NCBI GenBank assembly: GCA_902618975.1
Contig: CACNCN010000001.1
Location: 1 to 64,000, forward strand
Length of the DNA stretch: 64,000 bases
Reading direction: 5' to 3'
DNA from: an uncultured Pelagibacteraceae bacterium
Lineage (GTDB): Bacteria; Pseudomonadota; Alphaproteobacteria; Pelagibacterales; Pelagibacteraceae
Under the pieces are notes generated by a model. That model saw only the letters and a list, made by a program, of their open reading frames with translations, did not search any database and was not told the origin of the DNA. How positions within the stretch are numbered: position 1 is the first letter of the stretch; every line of letters starts with the position of its first letter. A program made the position numbers and the translations under genes. Shown piece after piece: positions 29,813-40,417 of the stretch.

Positions 29813-31955
29813 TTTTAATCAATCTTAAGTGCAGTTGTTTAGGCTGCATTCTTAGTTTAGCTTTACCTCTTCCAGATAAGCTCGGATTATTCATAAAATA
29901 TTCATGAGCTGAAAAGGAATCGCTCTTACTATATTTAATTTTTTTATAATTACCATCAGCTTCAAGTTCCCAGCTCTGATTAGTATCAAGATAATTTGCC
30001 AACATTATTTGATCTAAGATCTGTTCATGAACAGTCTCATTTTCAATTGGGACTAGAAGTTCTACCCTTCGATTTAAATTTCTCGGCATTAAATCAGCTG
30101 ACGAAATATATACTTTTGCATTTCTATTAGGCATTTTTTTTGTACCATTACTAAAGCAGTAAATTCTAGAATGCTCTAAAAATCTTCCTATGATACTTTT
30201 TACAAATATGTTTTCTGATCTATCTTTTACTCCTGGTCTTAAACAACAAACACCCCTTACAAATAAATGAATTTTTACACCAGCATTCGAAGCTTCATAA
30301 AATTTATCAATAATTTCTGGATCTACTAAAGAGTTCATTTTTGCCCAAATAGCTGCAAATTTTCCATTTTTAGAATTTTTAATTTCAGCATCAATATTTT
30401 CATTTAAGGTTTGCCTCATATTTACTGGCGAAATAGAAATTTTATTTAAATTTTTTGGTTTTGCGTATCCTGTTACATAATTGAAAAACTTTTCAACATC
30501 TGATGCCATTTTCTTATCACAACTAAATAAAGACAAATCAGTATAAATTTTAGCATTTACTGGATGATAATTGCCAGTTCCTAAATGAAAATAAGTTTGT
30601 ATTTTACCCTGTTCTCTTCTTAAAACTAATGATGATTTTGCATGAGTTTTATATTTAGCAAAACCATAAACAATTTGAACACCTACTTTTTCTAAACTTC
30701 TTGATAGTTGAATATTAGCTTCCTCATCAAATCTAGCTTTAATTTCAATTAAAGCGGTAACTGTTTTTCCGTTTTCTGCAGCTGTTATTAAAGCTTTAAC
30801 AATAGGTGAGTCTAGAGTTGTTCTATATAGAGTTTGTTTTATAGCTATAACTTTTTTATCATTTGCTGCTTGGTTTAAAAATTCAATTACTGAGTCAAAT
30901 GTTTCGAAAGGATGATGAACAACTAAATCTTTCTTTTTAATAGTTTCAAAAAAATTATCATTATATTCTTTTAATCTTTCAACTTCTCTAGGTGTAAAAT
31001 GTTTAAATCTTAATTTTGGATTTTTTACTTTACATATTTGATCTATATCTTGAATTCCAACAAGGCCAGCAACATCATAAATATAGTCAGGATTTATATC
31101 TAATTTATTAGTTATAAATCTTATCAATTCGTTATCACTATTTTCAAGAACCTCTAAACGAACAATATCACCCGTTCTACGTCTTTTTAAAGCTAATTCA
31201 AAAGATCTAACCAAATCTTCTGCTTCCTCTTGAATCTCTACATCGCTGTCTCTTATTACTCTAAAAATCATTTTCTTTTCTAAATCATGATCTGGAAAAA
31301 TTTCATTAGCAAAAAAACTTATTACATCATCTAGAATCACAAATTTCTTATGATTTTTTGAAGACTCAATTTCAATAAATCTAGATAATGCTTTTGGTAT
31401 TACTATTATTGAGTTTAAAATCCTTTTTTTATTTTTTTTTCTTAACTTCATTACAATTGCTCTTCCTTGATTGATTATAAATGGAAATGGATGTGCAGGA
31501 TCAATTGCTGATGGTGTTAATAAAGGGTAAATCTCTTCTTTAAATATTTCTAAAAGTTTTTTTTTATCCTTAGTATTTAAATTAACTGGTTTAACTAAAT
31601 TGATATTATTTTTTTTTAATTCCATAATCAGTTGAATAAAAATTTTGTTCTGTTTTTTTAATAGTTTCTTAGTTTCAAGCACTACCTCATCCATTTGCTC
31701 TTCAGGTGTCAAACCATCAGAGCTTAGTGAGTCAACTTCTTGTTTTATTTGACTATATAACCCAGCTACACGGACCATAAAAAATTCATCTAGATTAGAC
31801 CCAGCAATTGATAAAAACTTTACTCTTTCATAAAGAGGATTTTCGATATTTTGCGCCTCTAAAAGTACTCTATCGTTGAATTTTAACCAAGAAAGCTCTC
31901 TATTTATATATTTAGATTTCAACTCTTCTTTATGTTGTTTTTTTAAAGCAGTCAT
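29799..31955 (-). CDS. ppk: polyphosphate kinase 1
   Basis: INRELSWLKFNDRVL, HHPFETFDSVIEFL, KYKTHAKSSLVLRRE, LVRGVCCLRPG motifs. Confidence 0.97.
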   Translation of the reverse strand: MTALKKQHKEELKSKYINRELSWLKFNDRVLLEAQNIENPLYERVKFLSIAGSNLDEFFMVRVAGLYSQIKQEVDSLSSDGLTPEEQMDEVVLETKKLLKKQNKIFIQLIMELKKNNINLVKPVNLNTKDKKKLLEIFKEEIYPLLTPSAIDPAHPFPFIINQGRAIVMKLRKKNKKRILNSIIVIPKALSRFIEIESSKNHKKFVILDDVISFFANEIFPDHDLEKKMIFRVIRDSDVEIQEEAEDLVRSFELALKRRRTGDIVRLEVLENSDNELIRFITNKLDINPDYIYDVAGLVGIQDIDQICKVKNPKLRFKHFTPREVERLKEYNDNFFETIKKKDLVVHHPFETFDSVIEFLNQAANDKKVIAIKQTLYRTTLDSPIVKALITAAENGKTVTALIEIKARFDEEANIQLSRSLEKVGVQIVYGFAKYKTHAKSSLVLRREQGKIQTYFHLGTGNYHPVNAKIYTDLSLFSCDKKMASDVEKFFNYVTGYAKPKNLNKISISPVNMRQTLNENIDAEIKNSKNGKFAAIWAKMNSLVDPEIIDKFYEASNAGVKIHLFVRGVCCLRPGVKDRSENIFVKSIIGRFLEHSRIYCFSNGTKKMPNRNAKVYISSADLMPRNLNRRVELLVPIENETVHEQILDQIMLANYLDTNQSWELEADGNYKKIKYSKSDSFSAHEYFMNNPSLSGRGKAKLRMQPKQLHLRLIKSGSN

Positions 31956-31968
31956 ATATTTAGATTTT

Positions 31969-32493
31969 ATGTATCAATTATACGTCATGAGACACGCAAA
32001 ATCTAGTTGGGATGATTTAAGTATTAATGATTTTGATAGACCACTTACTAAAAGAGGCAAGAAAAATGCAAAAATGATTTGTGAATTTTTTGTTAAAAAA
32101 AAATTTGAATTTGATTATGCATTAATTTCATCATCAAAAAGAACAAAAAAAACTTTTCAAATTTTATCCAAGAAAATTAATAAGCCAAAAAAAGTTAATT
32201 TTTCAAAAGATTTATATTTAGTTGATGAGAATGCAATTGTAAAAAAAATTAAAGAAATATCCAGTGAATATAAATCAATTTTGATTATAAACCATGAACC
32301 ATCAGTGAAAAATTTAGTACGAAATCTTACAAAAAATCATAATACGAATAATTTTAAACTAATGAATTATAAATTCCCAACAGCAGCATTTGCAAAAATT
32401 GAGTTTGATATTAAATCCTGGAATGAAGTCGAGAAAAAGGGAGTATTAAAAAAATTTATAAGACCCAAAGATCTTCAAGATTCTAAAGAATAA
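31969..32493 (+). CDS. sixA: phosphohistidine phosphatase SixA-like
   Basis: LYVMRHAKSSWDD (RHG motif), LTKRGKKNAKM, INHEPSVKNLV. Confidence 0.88.
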   Translation: MYQLYVMRHAKSSWDDLSINDFDRPLTKRGKKNAKMICEFFVKKKFEFDYALISSSKRTKKTFQILSKKINKPKKVNFSKDLYLVDENAIVKKIKEISSEYKSILIINHEPSVKNLVRNLTKNHNTNNFKLMNYKFPTAAFAKIEFDIKSWNEVEKKGVLKKFIRPKDLQDSKE

Positions 32494-33158
32494 CCAGCTG
32501 ATCTTACTGTTCTAATTAAAGGTTTTGTATTTTGTATATTAATTGCTTGTCTTAATCTTCTAATATGAACATCAACTGTTCTAGACTCAACATATATATT
32601 TTCTCCCCAAACATTGTTTAAGAGTTGTTCTCTTGAATAAACTCTTTTTGGATTTTTGATAAAAAAATCTAAGAGTTTAAATTCAGTTGGACCCAAAGTA
32701 ATTTCTTTATCTTTTCTATAAACTCTTTTTGTAATCCGATCTATTTTTAAATCAGTAAATTCTACAATGTCTGATGATGATTGAGGTTTAGATCTTCTCA
32801 ATAAAGATTTAATTCTAGCATTCAATTCTTTTTGACTAAAAGGTTTAGTTACATAATCATCTGCACCTGTATCAAATGCTTTTAATTTGTCTTCTTCCTC
32901 CCCTTTTGCAGTTAACATAATGACAGGAATATCATTAAACTTATTATCTTTTTTTAAGTTTTTACAAATTTCAACACCAGATAATTCTGGTAACATCCAA
33001 TCCATTAATATTAAATCTGGCTGTTTTAATTTTATTTGTTTAAGAGCATCTTCTCCATTTTCTGAATGACTGACTTTATAACCTTCTTTTTCAAGATTGT
33101 ACTTTAACAAACTAACAATTGATGCTTCATCTTCAGCTATGAAAACATGAGCTGACAT
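32475..33158 (-). CDS. phoB: phosphate regulon response regulator PhoB
   Basis: Receiver DWMLPELSG, winged-helix VWGENIYVESRTVDVHIRRLRQAI; next to phoU-pst. Confidence 0.95.
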   Translation of the reverse strand: MSAHVFIAEDEASIVSLLKYNLEKEGYKVSHSENGEDALKQIKLKQPDLILMDWMLPELSGVEICKNLKKDNKFNDIPVIMLTAKGEEEDKLKAFDTGADDYVTKPFSQKELNARIKSLLRRSKPQSSSDIVEFTDLKIDRITKRVYRKDKEITLGPTEFKLLDFFIKNPKRVYSREQLLNNVWGENIYVESRTVDVHIRRLRQAINIQNTKPLIRTVRSAGYSLES

Positions 33159-33161
33159 AAA

Positions 33162-33869
33162 TCATTTTTCTCCGGTTACAATTGGCTCTGTTCCCTTGGG
33201 TCTATCACCTTCTAAATATTCGCCTTTAACTAAATAATAAACTTGTTCTGCAACATTTGTAGTATGATCACCAATACGCTCTATGTTTTTAGTTACAAAC
33301 AATAAATGAGTTCCATCTTCTAAATTTTTTTCATTTTCTTTAAGATATTTTATAACTTCTTGCATACAAAGATTTGTTAGATCATCTATTTGCTCATCAC
33401 CTTCCCAAACATTTACTGCCATTGGCGCAGATCTTTCTAGATAAGCATCTAATGTTGATTTTAATTGTTTTTGAACATTGGTAGATACTCTATTCAATGA
33501 GTCTACCAAGTTCTTTGGAAGATTTTCGTTAAGCAAAAGTGTTCTCTTAGATATATTTTTTGCTAAATCACCTATTCTTTCTAAATCTGAAGACATTTTC
33601 AAAGCCGTTACTGTCTCTCTTAAATCAATTGCCATAGGTTGTCTTAAAGCAATTAAATTCACAACTTGCTGTTCAATTAAAGTCTCATATTTATCTATTT
33701 TTTGATCTTCTTGAATAACAGCTTCTGCAATATTGTTATCTCTTGTTGTAATGGCTTGAATTGCTTTACCTAAAGAAACTTCACATGCACTTCCCATTTT
33801 AATTATATTAGCATTAAGATTTTTTAGTTCTTCTTCGTAAGATTTGACTGTATGTGGTGCTTCAGACAT
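33162..33869 (-). CDS. phoU: phosphate transport system accessory protein PhoU
   Basis: RQPMAIDLRETVTALKMSSDLERIGDLAKNI, KNIERIGDHTTNVAE. Confidence 0.96.
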   Translation of the reverse strand: MSEAPHTVKSYEEELKNLNANIIKMGSACEVSLGKAIQAITTRDNNIAEAVIQEDQKIDKYETLIEQQVVNLIALRQPMAIDLRETVTALKMSSDLERIGDLAKNISKRTLLLNENLPKNLVDSLNRVSTNVQKQLKSTLDAYLERSAPMAVNVWEGDEQIDDLTNLCMQEVIKYLKENEKNLEDGTHLLFVTKNIERIGDHTTNVAEQVYYLVKGEYLEGDRPKGTEPIVTGEK

Positions 33870-34645
33870 TATCCAAACCTCCCTGTTATATAATCTTGCG
33901 TTTTTTTATTATCAGGATTCTTAAATATTTTATCAGTAGATCCATGTTCAATCAATTGTCCTAAATGAAAAAAACCTGTATTTTGAGAAACACGTGCTGC
34001 TTGAGCCATAGAATGAGTTACAATTATTATTGTGTGCTCTTTTTTTAACTCATCAATCAATTCTTCAATTTGCGCTGTTGCTATAGGATCTAATGCTGAA
34101 CAAGGCTCATCCATTAATATAACTTCTGGTCTTACAGAAATCGCTCTAGCAATACAAAGTCTTTGCTGTTGTCCTCCAGATAATCCAGTTCCAGGTTCAT
34201 GCAACCTATCTTTTACCTCTTCCCATAGTGCAGCCTTTTTCAAACTAGTTTCAACAATTTCATCCATTTCTTGTTTTGATTGAGCCATACCATGAATTGT
34301 TGGACCGTAAGATACATTTTCATATAAAGTTTTTGGGAAAGGATTGGGTTTTTGAAAAACCATACCAATTTTTTCTCTTAGTCTTACGACATCACAACTT
34401 TTATCATTGATATTAAAATCATTAATTAAAATTTCTCCTTTAACACTACAGATATCAATTACATCATTCATTCTATTAAGACATCTTAGGAAAGTTGATT
34501 TACCACAACCAGATGGACCAATTAATGCCGTTACTTGATTTTCCTCAATATCTAAACTTATATTATAGAGCGCTTGTTTTTTTCCATAAAAAACATCAAC
34601 ATCTTTTGCTTTAATCTTTATCATTTTAACTCCATTTTTTCTCAA
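33869..34645 (-). CDS. pstB: phosphate ABC transporter ATP-binding protein
   Basis: [47 protein letters not shown]. Confidence 0.97.
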   Translation of the reverse strand: MRKNGVKMIKIKAKDVDVFYGKKQALYNISLDIEENQVTALIGPSGCGKSTFLRCLNRMNDVIDICSVKGEILINDFNINDKSCDVVRLREKIGMVFQKPNPFPKTLYENVSYGPTIHGMAQSKQEMDEIVETSLKKAALWEEVKDRLHEPGTGLSGGQQQRLCIARAISVRPEVILMDEPCSALDPIATAQIEELIDELKKEHTIIIVTHSMAQAARVSQNTGFFHLGQLIEHGSTDKIFKNPDNKKTQDYITGRFG

Positions 34646-35894
34646 ACTTATGTCTTATTATTTGGGCAAATAAATTCATTATTATTAAAAAGCCAAGTAA
34701 GACCATTATACATGCCGAAACTTTTTCTACAAATCCCCTTTCAGCACTTTCAGCCCAAATATAAATTTGAACTGGTAAGCTTGCAGCAGGATCCATGGGT
34801 GATCCAGGTATCGTGTTAACAAAAGCAACCATTCCAATTAAAATTAGGGGTGCAGTTTCTCCTAAGGCTTGAGCTAAACCAATTATTGTTCCTGATAACG
34901 TGCCAGGCATAGAAAGAGGAACTGTATGATGCATTGTGGTTTGCATCCGACTTGCTCCCATAGCAAGTGCTGCCTCTCTTATACTTGGTGGAACTGCTTT
35001 TAAAGATGCTCTAGCAGCTATAATTATTGTTGGTAAGGTCATTAAGGACAAAGTGATACCTCCAACTAATGGGGTAGACCTTGGTAATTGAAATATAGCC
35101 AATAAAACTCCTAATCCTAATAGACCAAAAACTATAGATGGAACCGCTGCTAAGTTGTTTATATTTACTTCAATAAAATCAGTAAATCTATTTTTAGGGG
35201 CAAATTCCTCAAGATAGATTGCCGCTAGAACCGCAACAGGAAAAGCTATCATTAAACAAACAAGTATAGAAAAAATTGAGCCCATAAATGAACTTGCTAT
35301 TCCAGCTAACTCAGCTTCTCTTGAGTCAGCATTTGTAAAAAAACTTATATTAAATTTACTTTCAACCTTACCATTTGCAACAAGTTGATCAAAAATTTTT
35401 AATTGATAATCGCTTACTCTTCTTTGGTCTTCAGGTAAATCTCTTGGATAATTTCCTTTAAAGACTTGGTCTAAATCATCTGAAGCAGTTAGATAAACTT
35501 CCTTTGTTTTTCCTATTAAATTAGGGTCATTTAAAAGTTCATTTTTAATTTCTTTTTCAAAAAAATAAGACACCATTCTCTTCAATTCATTTTCTTGATC
35601 TTCATTGGCTTTTGGATCTAAATCAGCCATTGATTTTAATGCTATATCGTAATAATCAGCGTCCTGTAAATCTTCTTTAGAAGGATTTTGGTCTAACATC
35701 ATTAATTCAGCATCGAAAGTTACTGGAACAATAAGCCATGTTTTTTGAAAAGCTGAATAGCCAGTTGAAAAAATTTTAAAAATAAAGATTGTTAAAAATA
35801 AAAGTGCCATAAAAATTGCACTCAGACCGTATAAGCGAAATCGCTGTTCAGCTTTATATCTTTTATTTAATAATTGTTCTTTATTTTTATTCAT
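34626..35894 (-). CDS. pstA: phosphate ABC transporter permease PstA
   Basis: [53 protein letters not shown]. Confidence 0.95.
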   Translation of the reverse strand: MNKNKEQLLNKRYKAEQRFRLYGLSAIFMALLFLTIFIFKIFSTGYSAFQKTWLIVPVTFDAELMMLDQNPSKEDLQDADYYDIALKSMADLDPKANEDQENELKRMVSYFFEKEIKNELLNDPNLIGKTKEVYLTASDDLDQVFKGNYPRDLPEDQRRVSDYQLKIFDQLVANGKVESKFNISFFTNADSREAELAGIASSFMGSIFSILVCLMIAFPVAVLAAIYLEEFAPKNRFTDFIEVNINNLAAVPSIVFGLLGLGVLLAIFQLPRSTPLVGGITLSLMTLPTIIIAARASLKAVPPSIREAALAMGASRMQTTMHHTVPLSMPGTLSGTIIGLAQALGETAPLILIGMVAFVNTIPGSPMDPAASLPVQIYIWAESAERGFVEKVSACIMVLLGFLIIMNLFAQIIRHKFEKKWS

Positions 35895-37272
35895 ATTTTT
35901 CTCTATATTTTTTAACTACTCTCAAGGCCACAATATTTAAACAAAGTGTTACTAAAAATAATGACATACCTAAAGCAAAAGCAGCTTGCGTTTTTGGGTC
36001 GCCAAAAGCTTGGTCACCAATTAGAATAACTACAATTTGAGCTGTAATCGTTGAAGTAGACTCTAAAGGATTTAAAGTTAAATTAGCAGCTAAACCAGAG
36101 GCCATAACAACTATCATTGTTTCTCCAATAGCTCTTGAAACACCAAGTAAAATAGATCCAACTATCCCCGGCAATGCCGCGGGAAAAATAACTCTCTTAA
36201 TTGTTTCTGATTTAGTTGCTCCCATAGCGTAACTTCCATCTCTTAAACTTTGAGGCACACTTGTAATTACATCGTCACTTAAACTTGAAATAAATGGTAT
36301 GATCATAATACCCATTACCCCTCCTGCTGCTAAAGCACTTTCAGCTGAAACTTCAAGACCCATTGAAGTTCCTAATTCTTTCAAAAATGGTCCAACAGTT
36401 AGGGCAGCAAAAAAACCATAAACAACTGTTGGTATACCAGCTAAAATTTCAATTAATGGTTTTGCATATTGTCTAACTTTAGTTGATGCATATTCAGCTA
36501 AATAAATTCCACTCATTAATCCAATTGGGATAGCAACGCACATAGCAATAAATGCAATAAAAAAAGTACCTGCAAAAATAGGGACTGCTCCAAAAGTATC
36601 TGAATACATTGTCGGATCTAAAGCCTCAGAAGAATCTCTAACAAAAGCTTTTGCTGGATACCAGTGAGTTCCAAAGACAAAATCAAATAATGGAATTACT
36701 TTAAAAAAATCTATGGTTTGAAATATAAGTGAAAAAACTATTCCAACAGTAGTTAATATTGCAGCTAAAGAAGCTGTAAATAAAACTGCGTTCAAAAATT
36801 TTTCAACTGGTTCTCTTGTTCTAGAATTAGATGAAATTCTTTTATATGCATAAGCAACAGAGGCAATAATTGCAGATAATACTATAACAACTTTTGAACT
36901 TTGAGCTATTGATCGAAGACTTAAATATTTTTCAGCTGAAGCCTCAATAAAAGGTGTAATTTCTCCAGTGAATTGACCTCGAGACAATGCTTTTGTTTTT
37001 TCGTATATTAAATTTAATTCATCATCAAGATAACCTTGATTTGAATAATCACTTAAGATTAATAGTTTTACAATTGTGGGCTCAAAAATTGCCCATAATG
37101 AAAAAATTATAAAGGCTGGTATTGCACACCAGATTGCAAGATAATAACCATAAAATTGTGGTAATGCGGTTAATCTTTTTTTTGTAGATTGAATTGTATA
37201 TGCTTTTTTGCGTCCAAAATAATAGCTTGTGAAACCTAGAAGAACAATAAATGTAAATAATATTAAGTTCAC
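35887..37272 (-). CDS. pstC: phosphate ABC transporter permease PstC
   Basis: LAGIPTVVYGFFAALTVGP, DGSYAMGATKSET, VSRAIGETMIVVMASG. Confidence 0.95.
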   Translation of the reverse strand: MNLILFTFIVLLGFTSYYFGRKKAYTIQSTKKRLTALPQFYGYYLAIWCAIPAFIIFSLWAIFEPTIVKLLILSDYSNQGYLDDELNLIYEKTKALSRGQFTGEITPFIEASAEKYLSLRSIAQSSKVVIVLSAIIASVAYAYKRISSNSRTREPVEKFLNAVLFTASLAAILTTVGIVFSLIFQTIDFFKVIPLFDFVFGTHWYPAKAFVRDSSEALDPTMYSDTFGAVPIFAGTFFIAFIAMCVAIPIGLMSGIYLAEYASTKVRQYAKPLIEILAGIPTVVYGFFAALTVGPFLKELGTSMGLEVSAESALAAGGVMGIMIIPFISSLSDDVITSVPQSLRDGSYAMGATKSETIKRVIFPAALPGIVGSILLGVSRAIGETMIVVMASGLAANLTLNPLESTSTITAQIVVILIGDQAFGDPKTQAAFALGMSLFLVTLCLNIVALRVVKKYREKYE

Positions 37273-37309
37273 AGAATCTCCTTAAGTGAGGACTTTACAC
37301 TTTTTATAA

Positions 37310-37339
37310 AAAAAGGGGTCTAAAAAGACCCCCTTTTTA
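37310..37339 (-). terminator. strong hairpin between pstS and pstC, probable attenuating terminator
   Basis: AAAAGGGGTC / TAAAAA / GACCCCCTTTTT; followed by T-run when read on minus strand. Confidence 0.85.
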
Positions 37340-37362
37340 ATCATTTGTTAACCGAGGAATAA

Positions 37363-38394
37363 TTAATCACCCATAGCAACTAGCTTCGTAGCATTAGTTC
37401 TAGTTGTTTTATACAACTTAGAGTCTAATGGCACTAAACCAATGTCTGCTAAGTAACCACCTTTTCCAATAGCTTTCTTAGTTGTGAATTCTTTCACAAA
37501 CTCATGTAAGCCTGGAATTACTCCAACGTGTGCTTTTTTCACGTAGAAGAATAAAGGTCTAGCAACAGCATAACTGTAGTCTTGAATAGACTTTAATGAC
37601 GGTTGTCCACCATCAATACTTGCTGCTTGCAATTTATCTTTTGCAGCTAAGAAATAACTGAAACCAAAGAAACCAAACATTTCTTTATCTTGAGTTAACT
37701 TTTGGATGATTAAACTATCGTTTTCTCCAACTTCAATAGCAGCACCATCTTCTCTGTAAAGTTTTTGAGGTTTTTTGTATTTTTTATTTCCAGCTTCAAA
37801 ACCAGCTTTATAAAGAGCTTTAGCTTCTTTAGTCATACCTTTTTTCATTACTAAAGAATTCCAAGCATCTCTAGTTCCTGATGTTCCTGGTGGGATCATC
37901 ACTGAAATTTTTTGTTTTGGTAAGCTAGGGTCAATTTGGTCCCAAGTTTTATAAATATTTGGAACTAATTTACCATCAACAACTGTATGAGCAGCAAGTG
38001 CTAAATATAATTGTTCTTTAGTAAAGTTTACTGGTTTTGCATCTTTGCTGTAAGCTAATGTAATACCATCGTTACCAATTACGATCTCAACGATATCATT
38101 AACACCATTTTTCTTACATAGAGCTTTTTCTTTATCTTTCATAGCTCTTGATGCGTTTGTAATATCTGGATGTTGTTCACCTACACCAGCACAGAATAGT
38201 TTAGCTCCACCACCAGTACCAGTAGACTCGATCACAGGAGTTTTAAATCCTGAACCACCAAATCTTTCAGCAACAACTGTTGCGTAAGGGAATACCGTAG
38301 AGGAACCAACTATCTTAATTTGATCTCTTGCTTGAGCAACAGTTGCTATTGATAAAGCAACTAAAGAAGCGATCACTATAGTTAGTTTTTTCAT
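37363..38394 (-). CDS. pstS: phosphate ABC transporter substrate-binding protein
   Basis: IKIVGSSTVFPYATVVAE, STGTGGGAKLFC, PPGTSGTRDAW; heads pst operon. Confidence 0.96.
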   Translation of the reverse strand: MKKLTIVIASLVALSIATVAQARDQIKIVGSSTVFPYATVVAERFGGSGFKTPVIESTGTGGGAKLFCAGVGEQHPDITNASRAMKDKEKALCKKNGVNDIVEIVIGNDGITLAYSKDAKPVNFTKEQLYLALAAHTVVDGKLVPNIYKTWDQIDPSLPKQKISVMIPPGTSGTRDAWNSLVMKKGMTKEAKALYKAGFEAGNKKYKKPQKLYREDGAAIEVGENDSLIIQKLTQDKEMFGFFGFSYFLAAKDKLQAASIDGGQPSLKSIQDYSYAVARPLFFYVKKAHVGVIPGLHEFVKEFTTKKAIGKGGYLADIGLVPLDSKLYKTTRTNATKLVAMGD

Positions 38395-38466
38395 TATATT
38401 TAATCCTTTCGTTATTAATTAATATATAAAGGTGAGTGACTCGTACAAATTAATTGAATCTTTAAT

Positions 38467-38493
38467 ATTACAGAATTGTTACACTTTTGTTAA
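38467..38493 (-). promoter_or_regulatory. Pho-box-like site upstream of pstS
   Basis: Minus strand TTAACAAAAGTGTAACAATTCTGTAAT; TGTAA units spaced 11 bp as in PhoB binding sites. Confidence 0.75.
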
Positions 38494-38505
38494 AAAGATA
38501 ACTTT

Positions 38506-39114
38506 TTAGTTGTAATTCATTGAGATTATAATCTCATCATTTTCTGTTTCTAAACCACCTTTACAAGAAACAGGGTTAACTTTATCTTTAAAAGCAAGCT
38601 CAGTTGTAGGTCTCAAAATAACTTCAAGTTTCACTAAATTAACTAATTCTTCTAAGACGCTTTGATCGTATCGCCATCTTGGCCATGTGCTTGGAGTAGA
38701 AAAAACAGATGTTAAATAACTAGTTGCCATAGTAAACCTATAATTACTTAAATTTTCGTTTCTCAACAAATGATCTCTTACTGAATTAAATATATTTCTA
38801 CATCTAAATGAGTCTGACATATAATTCTCTTTTTTTAAATTTTCATTTACTGGGATTGAAACAATTAAATCTACTGTATTTCTCCAATAGGAACTGACAA
38901 CATCCATATATATATCTTCATAAGGCACATCTTTATGTTTCTTTACAGCGGGATAAGAACTCTTTAAGTCCTCTTCTAATCTAAAAATACCTATGTCAAA
39001 AACTGTTAATTGCTGAGTACGTAAAAGAGTAGAAAGGTCTTTTGAATATACACTAGTTGTGAAAAACAAGATTAAATAAAAAAATATTAAAATATTTTTG
39101 AGTATTTTAAACAT
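38506..39114 (-). CDS. secreted protein of unknown function
   Basis: 202 aa, signal peptide ILIFFYLILFFTTSVYSKD; located between pstS and phoR. Confidence 0.75.
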   Translation of the reverse strand: MFKILKNILIFFYLILFFTTSVYSKDLSTLLRTQQLTVFDIGIFRLEEDLKSSYPAVKKHKDVPYEDIYMDVVSSYWRNTVDLIVSIPVNENLKKENYMSDSFRCRNIFNSVRDHLLRNENLSNYRFTMATSYLTSVFSTPSTWPRWRYDQSVLEELVNLVKLEVILRPTTELAFKDKVNPVSCKGGLETENDEIIISMNYN

Positions 39115-39209
39115 TATAAAAACTTAAATAAAATCTTTACACGAATCAATCAAAGAAATGTTAAAGTTTTCTCAAATAAGGGTTGTAAAATGAAGTTTTT
39201 TTTAAATTG

Positions 39210-40352
39210 TTATTTCGAAGGCAAATATATTTTAATTTCAGTACCTTTACCAACCTCTGAAAGAATCTCAAAATCACCTCTGTGTTGAGTAATTATGTGT
39301 TTAACAATAGCTAATCCTAAACCAGTTCCACCAACTTTATTACTTTGTTCTGTGTCAACCCTGTAAAATCTTTCTGTAACACGCGAAATGTGTTCATGTG
39401 GAATGCCATAACCTTCATCTTTAATACTAATCATTATATTCTTTTCTAATAGTTTGTTACTATTTTCATTTTTAGAAATATATATATTTTTATTTTCTGG
39501 AGAATATTTTATTGAATTATCCAAAAGATTAGAAAAAACTGTATTTAATCTTTTTTCATCACCTATAACAATTGATGTATTTGTTAATTGATTTTTAACA
39601 GTTATATTTTTCTTTTTTAAAACAATTTCAAAATTACTAATAATAGTTTCAAAGAGTTCATTAATATTTACTATTGAAGTAGGTCTTATATGTTCATCAA
39701 GTTCAATCCGTGTAAGAATTAATAGATCATTAATTAAACTTTCCATCCTTGTTGATTGTTCAGATAAAATTTTCATAAATTTTTTTTTAGCCTTTTCATC
39801 ATCAGACGCTGGGCCCTCAATTGTTTCTAGTGATCCTTTGATTGCCATTAAAGGTGTTCTTAATTCATGGCTTACATTTGCTACAAAATCAGTTTTAAAT
39901 TTTTGTGCTTTTGTAATTTCAGTAAAATCTTTTAAAAATAACACAACAGAGTCTGGTTCAGTAAATAAATGAGTTGGGCCAGGAATAATATAAATTTTAT
40001 AGAATTGATATGATGGGAGGTCTATTTCAACATCGATATTTTTTGTTTTATTTTCTACGATAGCTTTTTCAATATTTTCTATTAATTCTGGTTTTCGAAT
40101 TATAGAAGATATGTTTTTATCAATTAAATTACTTCCAAATCTTTTTAATGCACTTGGATTGGCATATTTAATTATGTTAAATTTATTTAATGCAAAAAAT
40201 TGATCTTCAAGCTCATCAATAATTACTCTTTTTGTTTTTTCTTCTCTTTTATTAACTATTGTAGCGGTATTTATTGATTTATTTTTTTTTTGATTAAGTA
40301 AATAGAGAAGATAAACTATCACAACTATAAGTAGAATGACGAAATATTCCAT
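39210..40352 (-). CDS. phoR: phosphate regulon sensor histidine kinase PhoR
   Basis: N-terminal TM, PAS, DFVANVSHELRTPLMAIKGSLETI, GYGIPHEHISRVTERFYRVD, GGTGLGLAIVKHI. Confidence 0.92.
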   Translation of the reverse strand: MEYFVILLIVVIVYLLYLLNQKKNKSINTATIVNKREEKTKRVIIDELEDQFFALNKFNIIKYANPSALKRFGSNLIDKNISSIIRKPELIENIEKAIVENKTKNIDVEIDLPSYQFYKIYIIPGPTHLFTEPDSVVLFLKDFTEITKAQKFKTDFVANVSHELRTPLMAIKGSLETIEGPASDDEKAKKKFMKILSEQSTRMESLINDLLILTRIELDEHIRPTSIVNINELFETIISNFEIVLKKKNITVKNQLTNTSIVIGDEKRLNTVFSNLLDNSIKYSPENKNIYISKNENSNKLLEKNIMISIKDEGYGIPHEHISRVTERFYRVDTEQSNKVGGTGLGLAIVKHIITQHRGDFEILSEVGKGTEIKIYLPSK

Positions 40353-40417
40353 AAATTTAGATGGCTTAATTTTGCATCATTACACTTTTTAATGCAAATA
40401 AATTAAGAAAAAATTAA

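Noticed and set aside
31876-31968. N-terminal extension of the SixA ORF
   Set aside because: Overlaps the ppk start region and lacks family similarity; MYQLYVMRHAKSSW at 31969 is the natural start.
40375-40395. Possible Pho box upstream of phoR (minus strand GCATTAAAAAGTGTAATGATG)
   Set aside because: One good half (GTGTAAT) but poor second half; too weak to list as a feature, though spacing to the ATG resembles that of the chimeric ORF.
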